Assembly: GCF_000745965.1 (NCBI RefSeq)
Contig: NZ_JQKI01000036.1
Coordinates: 1 to 64,000, forward strand
Direction of reading: 5' to 3'
Length of the DNA stretch: 64,000 bases
Source: Edaphobacter aggregans DSM 19364
GTDB taxonomy: Bacteria; Acidobacteriota; Terriglobia; Terriglobales; Acidobacteriaceae
Within the stretch, counting starts at the first letter, position 1, and every line of letters begins with the position of its first letter. Shown piece by piece: positions 1-8,038 of this stretch. The notes below the pieces were generated by a model. That model saw nothing but the letters and a program-made list of their open reading frames with translations, did no database searches and was not told the origin of the DNA. A program made the translations under genes and the position numbers.

Positions 1-128
1 GCCTGCAACTGCTCCCGCTGCTCCGCGCCGAGAGTGAATGGAACTAAGGGACGACCCGCTGCCATCGGACTTACTCCTCACTCTATCCGATGACAGACCC
101 ATCCTTAGTTATTCAAAGTATTTTAGAC

Positions 129-401
129 TCAGAACACTAGGGCCTTCTGGTAGGCCGCAGTCGCTTCGGTCAGACGCTGCATCTCATCGAGCACGTTGCA
201 GAGGTCGAAGAATGCGAGCGCATACTCGGGGTCAGCAAGGGTCGCCCTCCGGTAGTGCTGTTCGGCCTGCTCGTAGCGGTGCCGGTTGTAAAGAATCGTC
301 CCAAGTTTGATCAGAGCATCTGCGTGCTCCGGTCGCATCGCAAGGATCGCGTGGTAGATCGCACGCCTGCTGAGTTCGCAGCCGTATGCAGCGGTGGAAA
401 T
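129..401 (-). pseudogene. Fragment of a TPR-repeat protein
   Basis: The minus-strand frame reads as about two tetratricopeptide repeats: a segment with A-LIKLGTILYNRHRYEQAE followed by A-FFDLCNVLDEMQRLTEA, each with the TPR helix-turn-helix spacing. It ends at a stop at 129 and is cut off upstream near 401, where the IS110-related sequence begins, so the N-terminus of the parent protein is missing. The most likely origin is a TPR regulator or scaffold gene broken by the insertion. The upstream codons (about 20) are open and still look like protein, but no domain can be named. Confidence 0.55.
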
Positions 402-421
402 GACGGCGGTAAGACCGCCTT

Positions 422-1597
422 GGAAAACGCTTCGCGTTTCCCACTATTGGATGGTCCGCCGCCTGGACATCCGGACGATTATCTTAGCTGGCAGGAGGTT
501 TCACCATGGAGATTTCGACCATCGGCATCGACCTGAGCAAGACCACCTTTCACCTGATTGGCCTCAGCCCTCGTGGTGATATTGTGCTTCGCAAGAAGCT
601 CTCACGGAAGCAGCTCCTGACTTACACAGCACCCGCAAGCCGATGCTGATCGGGATGGAAGCCTGCGCAGGTGCTCATTATCTCGCTCGCGCCCTTCGGG
701 ATCAGGGGCACGATGCCAGACTCGTGCCGGCGCAGTATGTGAAGCCCTACGTCAAGACGACAAGAACGACTACCTGGACGCGGAAGCGATTGCGGAAGCC
801 GTGCAGCGGCCGACGATGCGTTTCGTGCCGATCAAGAACGACGAGCAGGCTGGATCTGCAAGCGCTACACCGCGTGCGCGATCGCTGGGTCGCGAGAAGA
901 ACGGCCGTGATGAATCAGATACGCGGATTTCTCCTGGAACGTGGGATGGCTATCCGAAAAGGGCCTTCTTACCTGGTGACGCAACTGCAGGTCATCCTCA
1001 CCGAGGGCGATTCTTCCTTTTCCGGAAGGCTGCTGCACTTGATTCGTGAGTTGAAGCATGAAATGGGACGAGCTCGAAAGGAAGATCGAGGAAGCCAGAA
1101 GTCAGTGCTGAGCTCGCCCGCATCGCGAAGAAGGATGATGGCTGCCATCGCTTGATGGAGGTGCCGGGCTTCGGGCCAATTGTCTCGACAGCACTCGTTG
1201 CGGCGATTGGTAACGGCATCAGCTTCAGAAAAGGGCGGGACCTAGCCGCTTGGTTAGGGCTGGTTCCGCGGCAACACTCGACAGGCGGCAAGACCAGACT
1301 GCTCGGCATCAGTAAGCTGGGCAATGAATATCTGCGACGCATGATGCTTCACGGCGCCCGATCCGTGGTGATGCAGATGGAACGAAAGCCTTCCGCTCTC
1401 GGCGAATGGCTGACCAGCCTTTCGCCGCGACGTCATCGCAACGTAACGGTCGTCGCTTTGGCCAACAAGATGGCTCGAATTGCATGGGCCATCTTGAGCA
1501 AAGGCACACACTACTCTGCACCGGCCTTCGTGGCGGCCTGAACCGAGGCTTGGAAAAGACGCCCGCCGTACGGGCTTGGAAATCGCTTCGCGATTCC
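422..1597 (+). mobile_element. Decayed IS110-family insertion sequence
   Basis: The transposase remnant (506-1541) is bracketed by two near-identical, directly repeated hairpin-forming stretches, at 422-441 and 1578-1597. Both have the form TTGGAAA-CGCTTCGCG--TCC. IS110 elements lack classical terminal inverted repeats and often sit in or beside palindromic repeats, which fits this arrangement. The true ends are not defined here; the limits given are the repeats. Confidence 0.55.
506..1541 (+). pseudogene. IS110-family transposase, multiply frameshifted
   Basis: The reading begins at ATG 506 behind a good AGGAGG-type site (492-498) with the IS110 N-terminal DEDD-domain start (MEISTIGIDLSKTTFHLIG). 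It is then broken: a shift near 620-643 moves the frame to MLIGMEACAGAHYLARALR, another near 755 is needed for KNDYLDAEAIAEAV, the frame returns near 850 for LDLQALHRVRDRWVARRTAV, and a further shift near 1080-1150 leads to the C-terminal transposase_20 domain (MEVPGFGPIVSTALVAAIG through LANKMARIAWAIL). At least four frameshifts mean no functional enzyme. The family is clear from both domains; the specific element is not identified. Confidence 0.9.
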
Positions 1598-1941
1598 ACA
1601 CTTTTCCAACCCTCCGACGACGAAGTTTTCCTCTCAAGTTTGCGAGACAAATCGATGTGTGAGTGAACGGTCTCAACCGGCGTTGCTCAAGCCTGTGTGG
1701 GAATGAGAACCCTTAGGAGTTCGACCCACTTTGTAGACCAGCAACGCGCGGACTCCATTATGGGCAGGAGCTCAGCTCCGCAAACAGGCCGGATACATTA
1801 GCGCAGACCCAAACACTCGCTACAAAGATTTAGCTTGCAATCTGACGGCGGACCATACATATTCCCACCGCACGGCGGCTGCTGGCAGTGAATTGACCTA
1901 CGCTCCGGTCTCAAGCCTCTTGCTGGAGACCATCACTTGAG
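1598..1941. other. No gene seen
   Basis: Between the IS110 remnant and the next ORF no coding frame, RNA gene or repeat could be supported on either strand. Confidence 0.5.
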
Positions 1942-2541
1942 CTACATTAACCGCAATCGTGCCCGCCAAACAGGCACAAACTGAGTTACGCAAGCCGAAA
2001 TTTCCAACCTCGCGCGGCAGAGTTTTCCGGGGCAGGTCACTTCGGTCAAAGTTTTCGTTTGTTTTCTTAGGCTTTGCAACGAAAAACGCCTACCTGATTG
2101 GGTATATGCTTCTCGGCGGGTTTGTGCAGTTAATACATGGAAGGCAAAGCCGCCCGCCGCATTTGTATAAACAAATCCTAACTTACGAACCATATTGATG
2201 GTCGCTCTGTTCGCAGTGGGTATCGCTGCATATAGTTTGTCATAATTCGATAGAAAGATGTCGAGCGCAGCTTGTAATGATGTATGCGGCGCCCAGGACA
2301 CTCGCCTGCAGCTATCTATATAGATATGCATGTAGCCGTTCGGCTCACGGGCGGCCGCACCGATGATGATCTTTTTTCCTTGGTCAAAGAACTCTACGAT
2401 ATCCCATGATGCGATAGCTGCGGCAAGGAATTCGGGTGTTAGGTGCTGGAGGGGGAGTTTAGGTTTGAGATCATCTACACAGATAGTAAATAAAAACTCA
2501 GCGAGAGCATTCCGATCTTCACAACGACGAACAACAACCAT
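1942..2541 (-). CDS. GNAT-fold acetyltransferase-like orphan
   Basis: A 199-residue protein whose middle part carries the pattern AAIPTANRATINMVRKLGF (about residues 103-122). This resembles the acetyl-CoA-binding/C-terminal segment of GNAT acetyltransferases (P-x-N-xx-x-xx-xx-xG[FA]). The start at 2541 has an AAGGAG sequence about 11 bases upstream. The last 60 residues are basic and do not fit the family, so the natural end may have been altered. It is AT-richer than its neighbours and sits between an IS110 wreck and the T3SS locus, suggesting transferred material. Substrate unknown; the GNAT assignment is by motif only. Confidence 0.45.
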   Translation of the reverse strand: MVVVRRCEDRNALAEFLFTICVDDLKPKLPLQHLTPEFLAAAIASWDIVEFFDQGKKIIIGAAAREPNGYMHIYIDSCRRVSWAPHTSLQAALDIFLSNYDKLYAAIPTANRATINMVRKLGFVYTNAAGGFAFHVLTAQTRREAYTQSGRRFSLQSLRKQTKTLTEVTCPGKLCRARLEISACVTQFVPVWRARLRLM

Positions 2542-2662
2542 CTCTAATCATGCTCCTTCGAGGGGTGAGCAACATGATGTTGCAGCGCAAGTACCCGAGC
2601 AGAACTGCCGTCTTTGCAAAACGTTCTTGTCCTAATCTAGCCGCGACTACACTTTGTGCTTG

Positions 2663-3241
2663 TCAGATTCTCATATTTCCAGACCCATGTGTCGGACCAA
2701 TATCGGCCATGTAGCCGGAATTTTCTTCAGGCCCTGCAATGGGGTTTTCTGCAGCGTTCGCGTGTTCCTGCTCGTGGTGCGGGAATGTTCCGAGAGAGTT
2801 CGCGCTCTCACTTTCGGGATTTAGGAACAAACTGTCGCTGGCACCCAGCGAGGAGACACCGTTCATGCTGTCGATAGCAGACGATAGGGGATTTATGCCG
2901 ACGCTGCCTCTATTGTCACCGTCATTATTGTTGTTATTGCTATTGATGTCGTCATTGATGTCGTTGGCCTTCTTTGCCCCTTTGTAGATCTGCTTTGCCA
3001 TATCGCCAACAGACCGAGCCTCCGAGGATCCTTCGCCACCGATTTCTGCGCCAACCTCTCCTACTTCGCTACCCACTTCGGCGCCTGTAGCGCCCACTTC
3101 GGCACCCGTAGCTCCTGCTTCGGCGCCCACTGCGGCGGCTTCTCCGCCGACTGACGCTGCTGTAGCACCAGCTTCAACTCCTGCTGCTACAGCCTCTCCT
3201 ATACCTACTGCGGCTTCTACAAGAGCAGGAATGAATGGCAT
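2663..3241 (-). CDS. Putative T3SS-regulon secreted protein with Gly/Ala/Glu repeats
   Basis: I do not recognise a family for these 192 residues. The N-terminal third (about 10-75) is a hydrophobic-small-residue repeat built on GAEVGATGAEVGSEVGEVGAE-type units. The middle has an Asn/Asp-rich low-complexity run (about 93-110), and the C-terminal part is polar and Ser/Glu/Asn-rich. There is no classical signal peptide. It lies at the end of the secretion locus, and a FliA-like promoter element (3320-3348) sits about 80 bases upstream, so it is probably co-expressed with the T3SS. Plausible roles are a secreted substrate or translocator-like protein; this is inference from position and composition. 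Confidence 0.6.
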   Translation of the reverse strand: MPFIPALVEAAVGIGEAVAAGVEAGATAASVGGEAAAVGAEAGATGAEVGATGAEVGSEVGEVGAEIGGEGSSEARSVGDMAKQIYKGAKKANDINDDINSNNNNNDGDNRGSVGINPLSSAIDSMNGVSSLGASDSLFLNPESESANSLGTFPHHEQEHANAAENPIAGPEENSGYMADIGPTHGSGNMRI

Positions 3242-3319
3242 TTTGTGTCCTCAGTGATCGTTCGTTATAGCTTGACTGCAACAGGTTCGCTGATTAGCTG
3301 CCAAAACCTGTCTAGTTGA

Positions 3320-3348
3320 GTTATCGGCGAAGCCGTGCCTGAAGTTGC
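3320..3348 (-). promoter_or_regulatory. FliA-type promoter element (copy A)
   Basis: On the minus strand GCAAC (3348-3344), 17 bases, then CGATAAC (3326-3320). Here the -10 half extends to GCCGATAA, the textbook sigma-28 -10 box. It lies about 80 bases upstream of the 192-residue protein gene (start 3241). Confidence 0.65.
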
Positions 3349-3418
3349 TGCGGTGGTAAACTAACTTTGCTTTGTGCAGGCGAGGTGACAGAGTCGCTTT
3401 CCAGAACCAACGTAGCTC

Positions 3419-3898
3419 TCATCGATATAGAAAAAACAGGATGAGTGCGAGGCTCGCAATTGCAAAGAGCAGAAGCGTAACTTCGCGGGGTTCAAGAATC
3501 TGCAGAGCTGTCAACGGTAGCTTCCCGGCGGGTCTTACCTCTTTCTCTGTTGAGGCTGGCGAAGCCTGCACTTGTGATTTCGGAGCTGCCCCCGCCTCTT
3601 GAACCATGACACGCATCTCGTAGCCAGGAACTTCGATGATATCTCCGGACTTCACAAGAGCCGACATCTTGGCACTGAGCATCGATCCGTTTAGCCATGT
3701 GCCGTTGCTGCTGAGATTCTCAATGGTCAGAACACCATCAACGACCATGAGTGAGAAATGGTGACGAGAAAGCCTGTCCCCCTGGAGAGCGATCGGGCTT
3801 CCTAAGTGTCGACCAATCGTGATCTTCTCTTCGACAACCAGATCGCGATTGCTCGACTCATTCAAGGCTTTGTTCGTGACGACAAATTGGAGTTGCAT
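3419..3898 (-). CDS. FHA-domain protein with C-terminal membrane anchor (minimal SctD-like candidate)
   Basis: About 159 residues from ATG 3898 (a GTG at 3928 would add ten). Residues 5-98 form a forkhead-associated domain with its hallmark positions: GR (29-30), LSRHH (43-47) and SSNGTWLN (63-70), the residues that bind phosphothreonine. A Pro/Ala/Ser-rich linker follows, then one hydrophobic segment (about 139-156) at the very end ending in LYR. SctD, the outer ring of the T3SS inner-membrane base, also has a cytoplasmic FHA-like domain followed by a membrane helix, but continues into periplasmic ring domains that are absent here. It may be a stripped-down SctD or a separate phospho-reader of the kinase encoded at 22.3-24.9 kb. 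Confidence 0.75.
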   Translation of the reverse strand: MQLQFVVTNKALNESSNRDLVVEEKITIGRHLGSPIALQGDRLSRHHFSLMVVDGVLTIENLSSNGTWLNGSMLSAKMSALVKSGDIIEVPGYEMRVMVQEAGAAPKSQVQASPASTEKEVRPAGKLPLTALQILEPREVTLLLFAIASLALILFFLYR

Positions 3899-4044
3899 GT
3901 GTAAACCAACTTCTCCTGGCTGCTGCACAATGTCGTGCAGCTAATAGGCAATTAATTCGATTTCATCTTGCCTGCCTTCGGCAGGGAAATAAGAATAGAG
4001 CGATGGGGTTTATGCTCATTGAGCGCTGAAGAACAGCCGATGGT

Positions 4045-4452
4045 TTACGGCTTCGGTTCCATCATCGAGGCCAGTTTCAAGAGCGACTTCGCGAGATTGG
4101 CAGTTGGACCGTTCTGACTTATCTCCATGGATCTTTGAAGGCTACGGATAGCATTGGTTCTCTGGTTCTGAAGCAGTTGAATCTCGCCAAGCTGCGCGTA
4201 CGCTGCCGCACTTGAACTGTTCAGTTCGAGCGCGCGGCGGCAGTGTGCCTCCGCCTCGTCCAACTTTCTCTCGTCTACGGAAACGCCCGCGAGAGCCAAA
4301 TCGGCTACCTCTCGCGTCGGAAGGAGTGCCCGCACACCCTGAAAGATGTCTCGCGCTTCTCGAAACCGTCCGGCATAGCGATAGACACAACCGGCTTCCA
4401 GCATCAACATGACGTCTTTGACGGGCGCCTGCACTTCTTTGCCTCTAAGCAT
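4045..4452 (-). CDS. Small TPR protein, T3SS chaperone-like
   Basis: 135 residues made mostly of tetratricopeptide repeats (A-GCVYRYAGRFREARDIF, A-CRRALELNSSSAAAYAQLG, RTNAIRSLQRSMEIS). Small TPR proteins in T3SS loci act as cytoplasmic chaperones of needle (SctG type) or translocator (SycD type) subunits. It starts nine bases after the stop of the 136-residue gene and is probably co-transcribed with it. That pair mirrors the TPR gene plus 148-residue gene at 7.5-8.5 kb. The chaperone function and partner are inferred from size, fold and neighbourhood. Confidence 0.65.
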   Translation of the reverse strand: MLRGKEVQAPVKDVMLMLEAGCVYRYAGRFREARDIFQGVRALLPTREVADLALAGVSVDERKLDEAEAHCRRALELNSSSAAAYAQLGEIQLLQNQRTNAIRSLQRSMEISQNGPTANLAKSLLKLASMMEPKP

Positions 4453-4461
4453 TGTTTCCGC

Positions 4462-4872
4462 CTATGTAATGTTTTGAATTACTGCCATGAAGGTTTCGTG
4501 CTTCGATTTCTCAAGGTTCGAAGCTAATTCCGTCATTTCTTCATCCTGATTTGCTTGTGTGGCCACCGCCTGAAGCGCATTGGCGGCGGCAAGGTTGGAG
4601 GCATTGGCGGCGAAACCGGAGGCGGCAAGATCGGCGGAGAAGGCGGAACCACCGCCAATCAAATTTCCTAACGCGCCTCCCAGCCCCGGAGCAAAGGCGT
4701 TCGCTGCCACTCCGGTTAGGCCGCCCAAAACCCGCCTGAACATACCTGGCTGGTGAGCCTGAAGCTGCTGAAACTGGGACTGCTCAAGCTGAGCTCGACG
4801 CTCAAGCAGATTCAACTCCTGGTTGGAAGCCCGGGAGTTGACACCACCATTGGGATTTAACGTTTCACTCAT
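4462..4872 (-). CDS. Candidate T3SS filament/secreted subunit (136 aa)
   Basis: The protein has an N-terminal Gln/Leu-rich coiled-coil-like stretch (about 15-45), an Ala/Gly-rich central hydrophobic region (about 50-95) and a helical C-terminus containing QAVATQANQDEE, LEKSKHE and a final AVIQNIT. The C-terminal ~40 residues resemble those of the 148-residue protein at 7511-7957 (QAVADESNQDEE ... LEKARDEE). Its last residues recall the AIIQN ending of needle proteins, so a needle or filament role (SctF) is possible, although it is longer than usual needles (about 80 aa). No database comparison was possible. A weak FliA-like element lies just upstream. Confidence 0.55.
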   Translation of the reverse strand: MSETLNPNGGVNSRASNQELNLLERRAQLEQSQFQQLQAHQPGMFRRVLGGLTGVAANAFAPGLGGALGNLIGGGSAFSADLAASGFAANASNLAAANALQAVATQANQDEEMTELASNLEKSKHETFMAVIQNIT

Positions 4873-4880
4873 GATGACCT

Positions 4881-4909
4881 GTTATCGCTTCGCCGACGCT
4901 GTGGATTGT
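4881..4909 (-). promoter_or_regulatory. Weak FliA-type promoter element (copy F)
   Basis: A complete CGATAAC (minus strand, 4887-4881) with only a partial upstream half, ACAAT instead of GCAAC, at 17-base spacing. It overlaps the stop of the 107-residue gene and lies about 10 bases before the 136-residue gene start, the same tight geometry as before sctI. Confidence 0.35.
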
Positions 4910-5205
4910 TTCTTGTTGAGTTCGATTTGAATCTCCAGTTCTTGCAGTAATGCGCAAGTGCGGAGGTAGCTTGCAGAAATCAACCGCGCACGCACTCGGT
5001 CAGCGGCGGTGCCTGTTACTTCCTGCGATTGATACTCTTTGTGTTTTGCCGTTAAGCGAGAGATTGTCTTTGACGGGGACTGATCGAAGACCTCCGCCAG
5101 CATAGGGAAACTCATCCAGTCCGGCAGAGCCGTCGATGATGTTTCTCGCGGAATTGCCGTCGTTTTTATGTAGGTCTCTTTGAGCATTTGATTCACCTGG
5201 TGCAT
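4882..5205 (-). CDS. Conserved-position small T3SS-locus protein (107 aa)
   Basis: A small, mostly helical, soluble protein with no signal peptide or membrane segment. The C-terminal helix (about 68-98, RVRARLISASYLRTCALLQE) is amphipathic. It begins three bases after the sctV stop and so is probably translated with sctV. I cannot assign a family. Its size and position would fit an export-gate accessory or chaperone, but that is a guess. Confidence 0.55.
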   Translation of the reverse strand: MHQVNQMLKETYIKTTAIPRETSSTALPDWMSFPMLAEVFDQSPSKTISRLTAKHKEYQSQEVTGTAADRVRARLISASYLRTCALLQELEIQIELNKKQSTASAKR

Positions 5206-5208
5206 CGT

Positions 5209-7386
5209 TTATGAGAGGGCTGGCATTGCGATCTCTGATTCCGCGGGACGGCTTAGGGATATCGTCCCAATAGGTTCCACCGCAATCTCAGCCGCCAGCT
5301 CGTTGTAGCTGAGGGCGTGAAGCTCGGGCAAGCTGCTGCCCACTGCGGTCTTGATGAAGCGCCGAACCGAGCCGTCTACCACCAGTACTGGATTCTGAGT
5401 ACGCGTAGGCACTTCCCCAATCTGGCTTCGAATCGCTCCGATCAGTGCATCGTTCTGTTCCGGATCCATTGCAAGGAATGCTCCTGCAGGTCCCTGCCGA
5501 ATCGAAGCGCGAATCATATCTTCAATCTCTGGATCAAGCTGATAGACGATCAGTCGCGGTTTACCGCCACTTAGGCCGAAACAAATCCGTCTTCTCAAGG
5601 CAAAGCGCGCATGCTCAGCGAGCGCAGCGGTATCGCCCGAATCGGTACGACTCCATTCTCCGATGGCTTGCAGAATTGCTCGAAGATCCTTGATGGGAAC
5701 CTGCTCGCTGAGGAGCCTCTGCAGGACTTCCGTAAGCTGCTGCAGCGAGAGCACTTTGGGCACAACCTCATCGACGAGCGCCGGATAGAACTTACGCGCT
5801 TCGCCGATCATCCACTGAACTTCCTGAATCGTGATGAAGTCCATAGCGTGCGAGCGTAGAAATGCGGAGATCTGCAGTAGAAGGATCTCATCCGTGTCCC
5901 AGATCTTCATCTCCAATGCGGAGGCGCGTTCCAGATCTGTCCTGTTGATCCAGCAAGCCGGCTTGTGATCCGCGGGATTGACTGTAGCCTCCGCTTCTAT
6001 CCCGTAGTCAGCCAATCGATCTGAGGCTGCGTTTACCAGGAGGCGATCAGAACGAATCCATCCGGTAGTGATCGGTGCTTCGTTAAGCCAGAAGCGGTAG
6101 TTGTTGCTTTCTTCAAATGCAAGCTGCACCTGGTCCACTCGCAATGGCGGGAAGATAACACCTAATTGCCTGTAAAGCGCATTTCTCAAATTGACTAGCT
6201 TGTCGAAGAATGCCTTGCCTTCTTTGCATTCCAGAGACACAAGAGGCGCTAAATCGCCGCCCACCTCGAGGATGAGAGGGAATGTTCTTACCAGCTCCGG
6301 ATTGGCGGAGGGAGGCGGTACAACCTGTACAAGGTTCTTCGGCTTTTGGGTCTGCGACTGCGCTTTGAGTCGCTTCGCCTGGTAGAGGCTGTAGGATAGA
6401 CCGCCGGTCACCACCGTGAGAAGGAGGAATGCGAACTTGGGCATTCCTGGTACTAATCCGAGCACCAGCAGGATGACGGAGGCAACGCCAATGGCCTTTG
6501 GCTGTGCAAGAATTTGGCCGGCGATATCGCTGCCGAGGTTCGTCTCCTCATCTTCGGAAGCTACACGCGTCACTATCATGCCGGCAGATATGGAGATGAG
6601 GAGCGCCGGAATCTGCGCAACCAATCCGTCGCCGATCGTGAGGATAGAGTAGGTCTGAACAGCTTCACCCGCAGGCATGCCGTTCATCGCAACACCGATA
6701 ATCAAACCACCAACGATATTGATGACCGTGATGATGATGCCGGCGATGGCGTCGCCCTTCACGAACTTCATTGCGCCATCCATCGCGCCGTAGAATTGCG
6801 ATTCCTTCGCCAACATCTGGCGTCGTTTGCGAGCTACTTTGAAGTCGATGCTGCCAGCCCGCAGATCCGCATCAATGCTCATCTGTTTGCCAGGCATCGC
6901 ATCCAGAGTGAAGCGGGCTGCGACTTCAGCCACGCGCTCGGAACCCTTTGTGATGACTATGAACTGCACCAGGGTGATGATCAGAAAAATAACAGCGCCG
7001 ACTACGAAGTTGCCACCGACCACGAACTGACCGAACGCCTTGATGACCTCTCCGGCGTCGGCCTGTAGCAGAATCAGTCTTGTCGACGATATCTCCAACG
7101 CGAGCCGATACAGTGTCGTTAGCAGCAAAATTGTGGGATAGGAGGCAATTTGCGCGCCGTTCGACACATAGACGGACACCATCAAGATCGTAATCGCGAC
7201 GGTAATGTTGACCGTAAGAAAGATATCAAGCATGAACGTCGGCAATGGCACGATCATCAGACCGACGATAAACGTTATGCAAGCAACCAAGATCAGGTCG
7301 CTAAAGCGAGTCAGGACGGTGTTGAAATTACCCACTCGAATCTCTTGCTTGACACTTGACAACTGCACAAAAAACTTAGTTAGCAT
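5209..7386 (-). CDS. sctV: SctV, T3SS export-gate protein (FlhA family)
   Basis: The product has the FlhA/SctV layout: about eight membrane segments in the first ~330 residues (first near FSDLILVACITFIVGLMIV), the highly conserved cytoplasmic loop (KQMSIDADLRAGSIDFKVARKRR, FIPEP-type region), and a C-terminal cytoplasmic domain of about 350 residues that forms the nonameric ring and receives substrates. I chose ATG 7386, which leaves a normal-length leader before the first membrane segment. ATG 7440 would give 743 residues but would place a perfect 20-bp palindrome inside the gene. No strong ribosome site distinguishes them. SctV is separated from sctU by four small genes, so it is the only core exporter gene off the main operon. 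Confidence 0.95.
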   Translation of the reverse strand: MLTKFFVQLSSVKQEIRVGNFNTVLTRFSDLILVACITFIVGLMIVPLPTFMLDIFLTVNITVAITILMVSVYVSNGAQIASYPTILLLTTLYRLALEISSTRLILLQADAGEVIKAFGQFVVGGNFVVGAVIFLIITLVQFIVITKGSERVAEVAARFTLDAMPGKQMSIDADLRAGSIDFKVARKRRQMLAKESQFYGAMDGAMKFVKGDAIAGIIITVINIVGGLIIGVAMNGMPAGEAVQTYSILTIGDGLVAQIPALLISISAGMIVTRVASEDEETNLGSDIAGQILAQPKAIGVASVILLVLGLVPGMPKFAFLLLTVVTGGLSYSLYQAKRLKAQSQTQKPKNLVQVVPPPSANPELVRTFPLILEVGGDLAPLVSLECKEGKAFFDKLVNLRNALYRQLGVIFPPLRVDQVQLAFEESNNYRFWLNEAPITTGWIRSDRLLVNAASDRLADYGIEAEATVNPADHKPACWINRTDLERASALEMKIWDTDEILLLQISAFLRSHAMDFITIQEVQWMIGEARKFYPALVDEVVPKVLSLQQLTEVLQRLLSEQVPIKDLRAILQAIGEWSRTDSGDTAALAEHARFALRRRICFGLSGGKPRLIVYQLDPEIEDMIRASIRQGPAGAFLAMDPEQNDALIGAIRSQIGEVPTRTQNPVLVVDGSVRRFIKTAVGSSLPELHALSYNELAAEIAVEPIGTISLSRPAESEIAMPALS

Positions 7387-7405
7387 ACACGCCCGGAGAC
7401 AGCGA

Positions 7406-7425
7406 TTCGGCGGATATCCGCCGAA
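7406..7425. promoter_or_regulatory. Perfect 20-bp palindrome before sctV
   Basis: TTCGGCGGAT followed by its exact reverse complement, with no spacer. It lies 20 bases upstream of the preferred sctV start. It could be an operator for a dimeric regulator or an RNA hairpin in the leader. Confidence 0.5.
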
Positions 7426-7447
7426 TGAAAGAATGTTCATCGACAGA

Positions 7448-7494
7448 TGAAGCCCGCAGAGATGAAGGATCAGGTCCTGTCTATGCGGGCTTCA
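7448..7494 (-). terminator. Hairpin between the 148-aa gene and sctV
   Basis: Eleven-base perfect arms, TGAAGCCCGCA (7448-7458) and TGCGGGCTTCA (7484-7494), with a 25-base loop, directly after the 148-residue gene stop (7511). No clear U-tract follows. It may therefore be a weak terminator, a 3' stabilising stem for an abundant mRNA, or an attenuator ahead of sctV. Confidence 0.5.
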
Positions 7495-7510
7495 GCAGGT
7501 TCAAGCGCTT

Positions 7511-7957
7511 TTACGCCATCGAACCAATGGCAGCTTTGATTTCCTCGTCACGAGCCTTTTCCAGTGCGGCATTTAATTGAGCCTGCTCTTCGTCCTGGTT
7601 CGATTCGTCAGCAACGGCCTGCTGGGCATTAGCCGCTGCAGCGTTCTGTTCATTTGTTTGGTGGGCTCCCGCAGATCTATCTAAGGAACTCTCGTTCTGC
7701 TGAGCGCTCTGCGCCTGCGAGGTCTGCTGATTGGAAGCAACACCGCTATTTGCATCCTGCGTGATGCCGCCCGACTGATCTTGAATTGAGCCCGTCTCGC
7801 CGGAACCACTATTTCCAAAGCCAGATGGTTGTTCCAAGCCGGGGCCGCCTCTAAGGCTTCTGACTGCCCCAGCTGCCTCTTCACCAGCTCCAGCGACGTC
7901 TCCTGCGACTTCCGCGGCTTCCTTGAATCCATGACCCACCGACGATATTAAAGACAT
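7511..7957 (-). CDS. Candidate abundant T3SS-secreted subunit (148 aa)
   Basis: A very polar Gln/Asn/Ser/Ala-rich protein with a Gly-rich N-terminal third and a helical C-terminus (NAQQAVADESNQDEEQAQLN ... LEKARDEEIKAAI). The C-terminal segment matches that of the 136-residue protein at 4462-4872 in spacing and in the NQDEE...LEK core, so the two are likely paralogues. It stands as its own transcription unit: a FliA-like promoter (7998-8026) lies about 40 bases upstream and a hairpin follows the stop. The TPR gene immediately before it is a likely chaperone. Needle, filament or translocator subunit is my inference. Confidence 0.6.
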   Translation of the reverse strand: MSLISSVGHGFKEAAEVAGDVAGAGEEAAGAVRSLRGGPGLEQPSGFGNSGSGETGSIQDQSGGITQDANSGVASNQQTSQAQSAQQNESSLDRSAGAHQTNEQNAAAANAQQAVADESNQDEEQAQLNAALEKARDEEIKAAIGSMA

Positions 7958-7997
7958 AACTTAACTCCTCCTGGTAACTAACAAACTTCGCTGACCG

Positions 7998-8026
7998 GTT
8001 ATCGTCGGTCGCTCTTATCGAGTTGC
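7998..8026 (-). promoter_or_regulatory. FliA-type promoter element (copy D)
   Basis: Minus strand GCAAC (8026-8022), 17 bases, CGATAAC (8004-7998), in the gap between the TPR gene and the 148-residue gene. The predicted leader is about 35 bases. Confidence 0.65.
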
Positions 8027-8038
8027 GTGCAACATCAT

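Noticed and set aside
3960..3995. CCTGCC-TTC-GGCAGG stem after the TPR gene as a terminator
   Set aside because: Only six base pairs and no U-run on the minus strand, so too weak to call.
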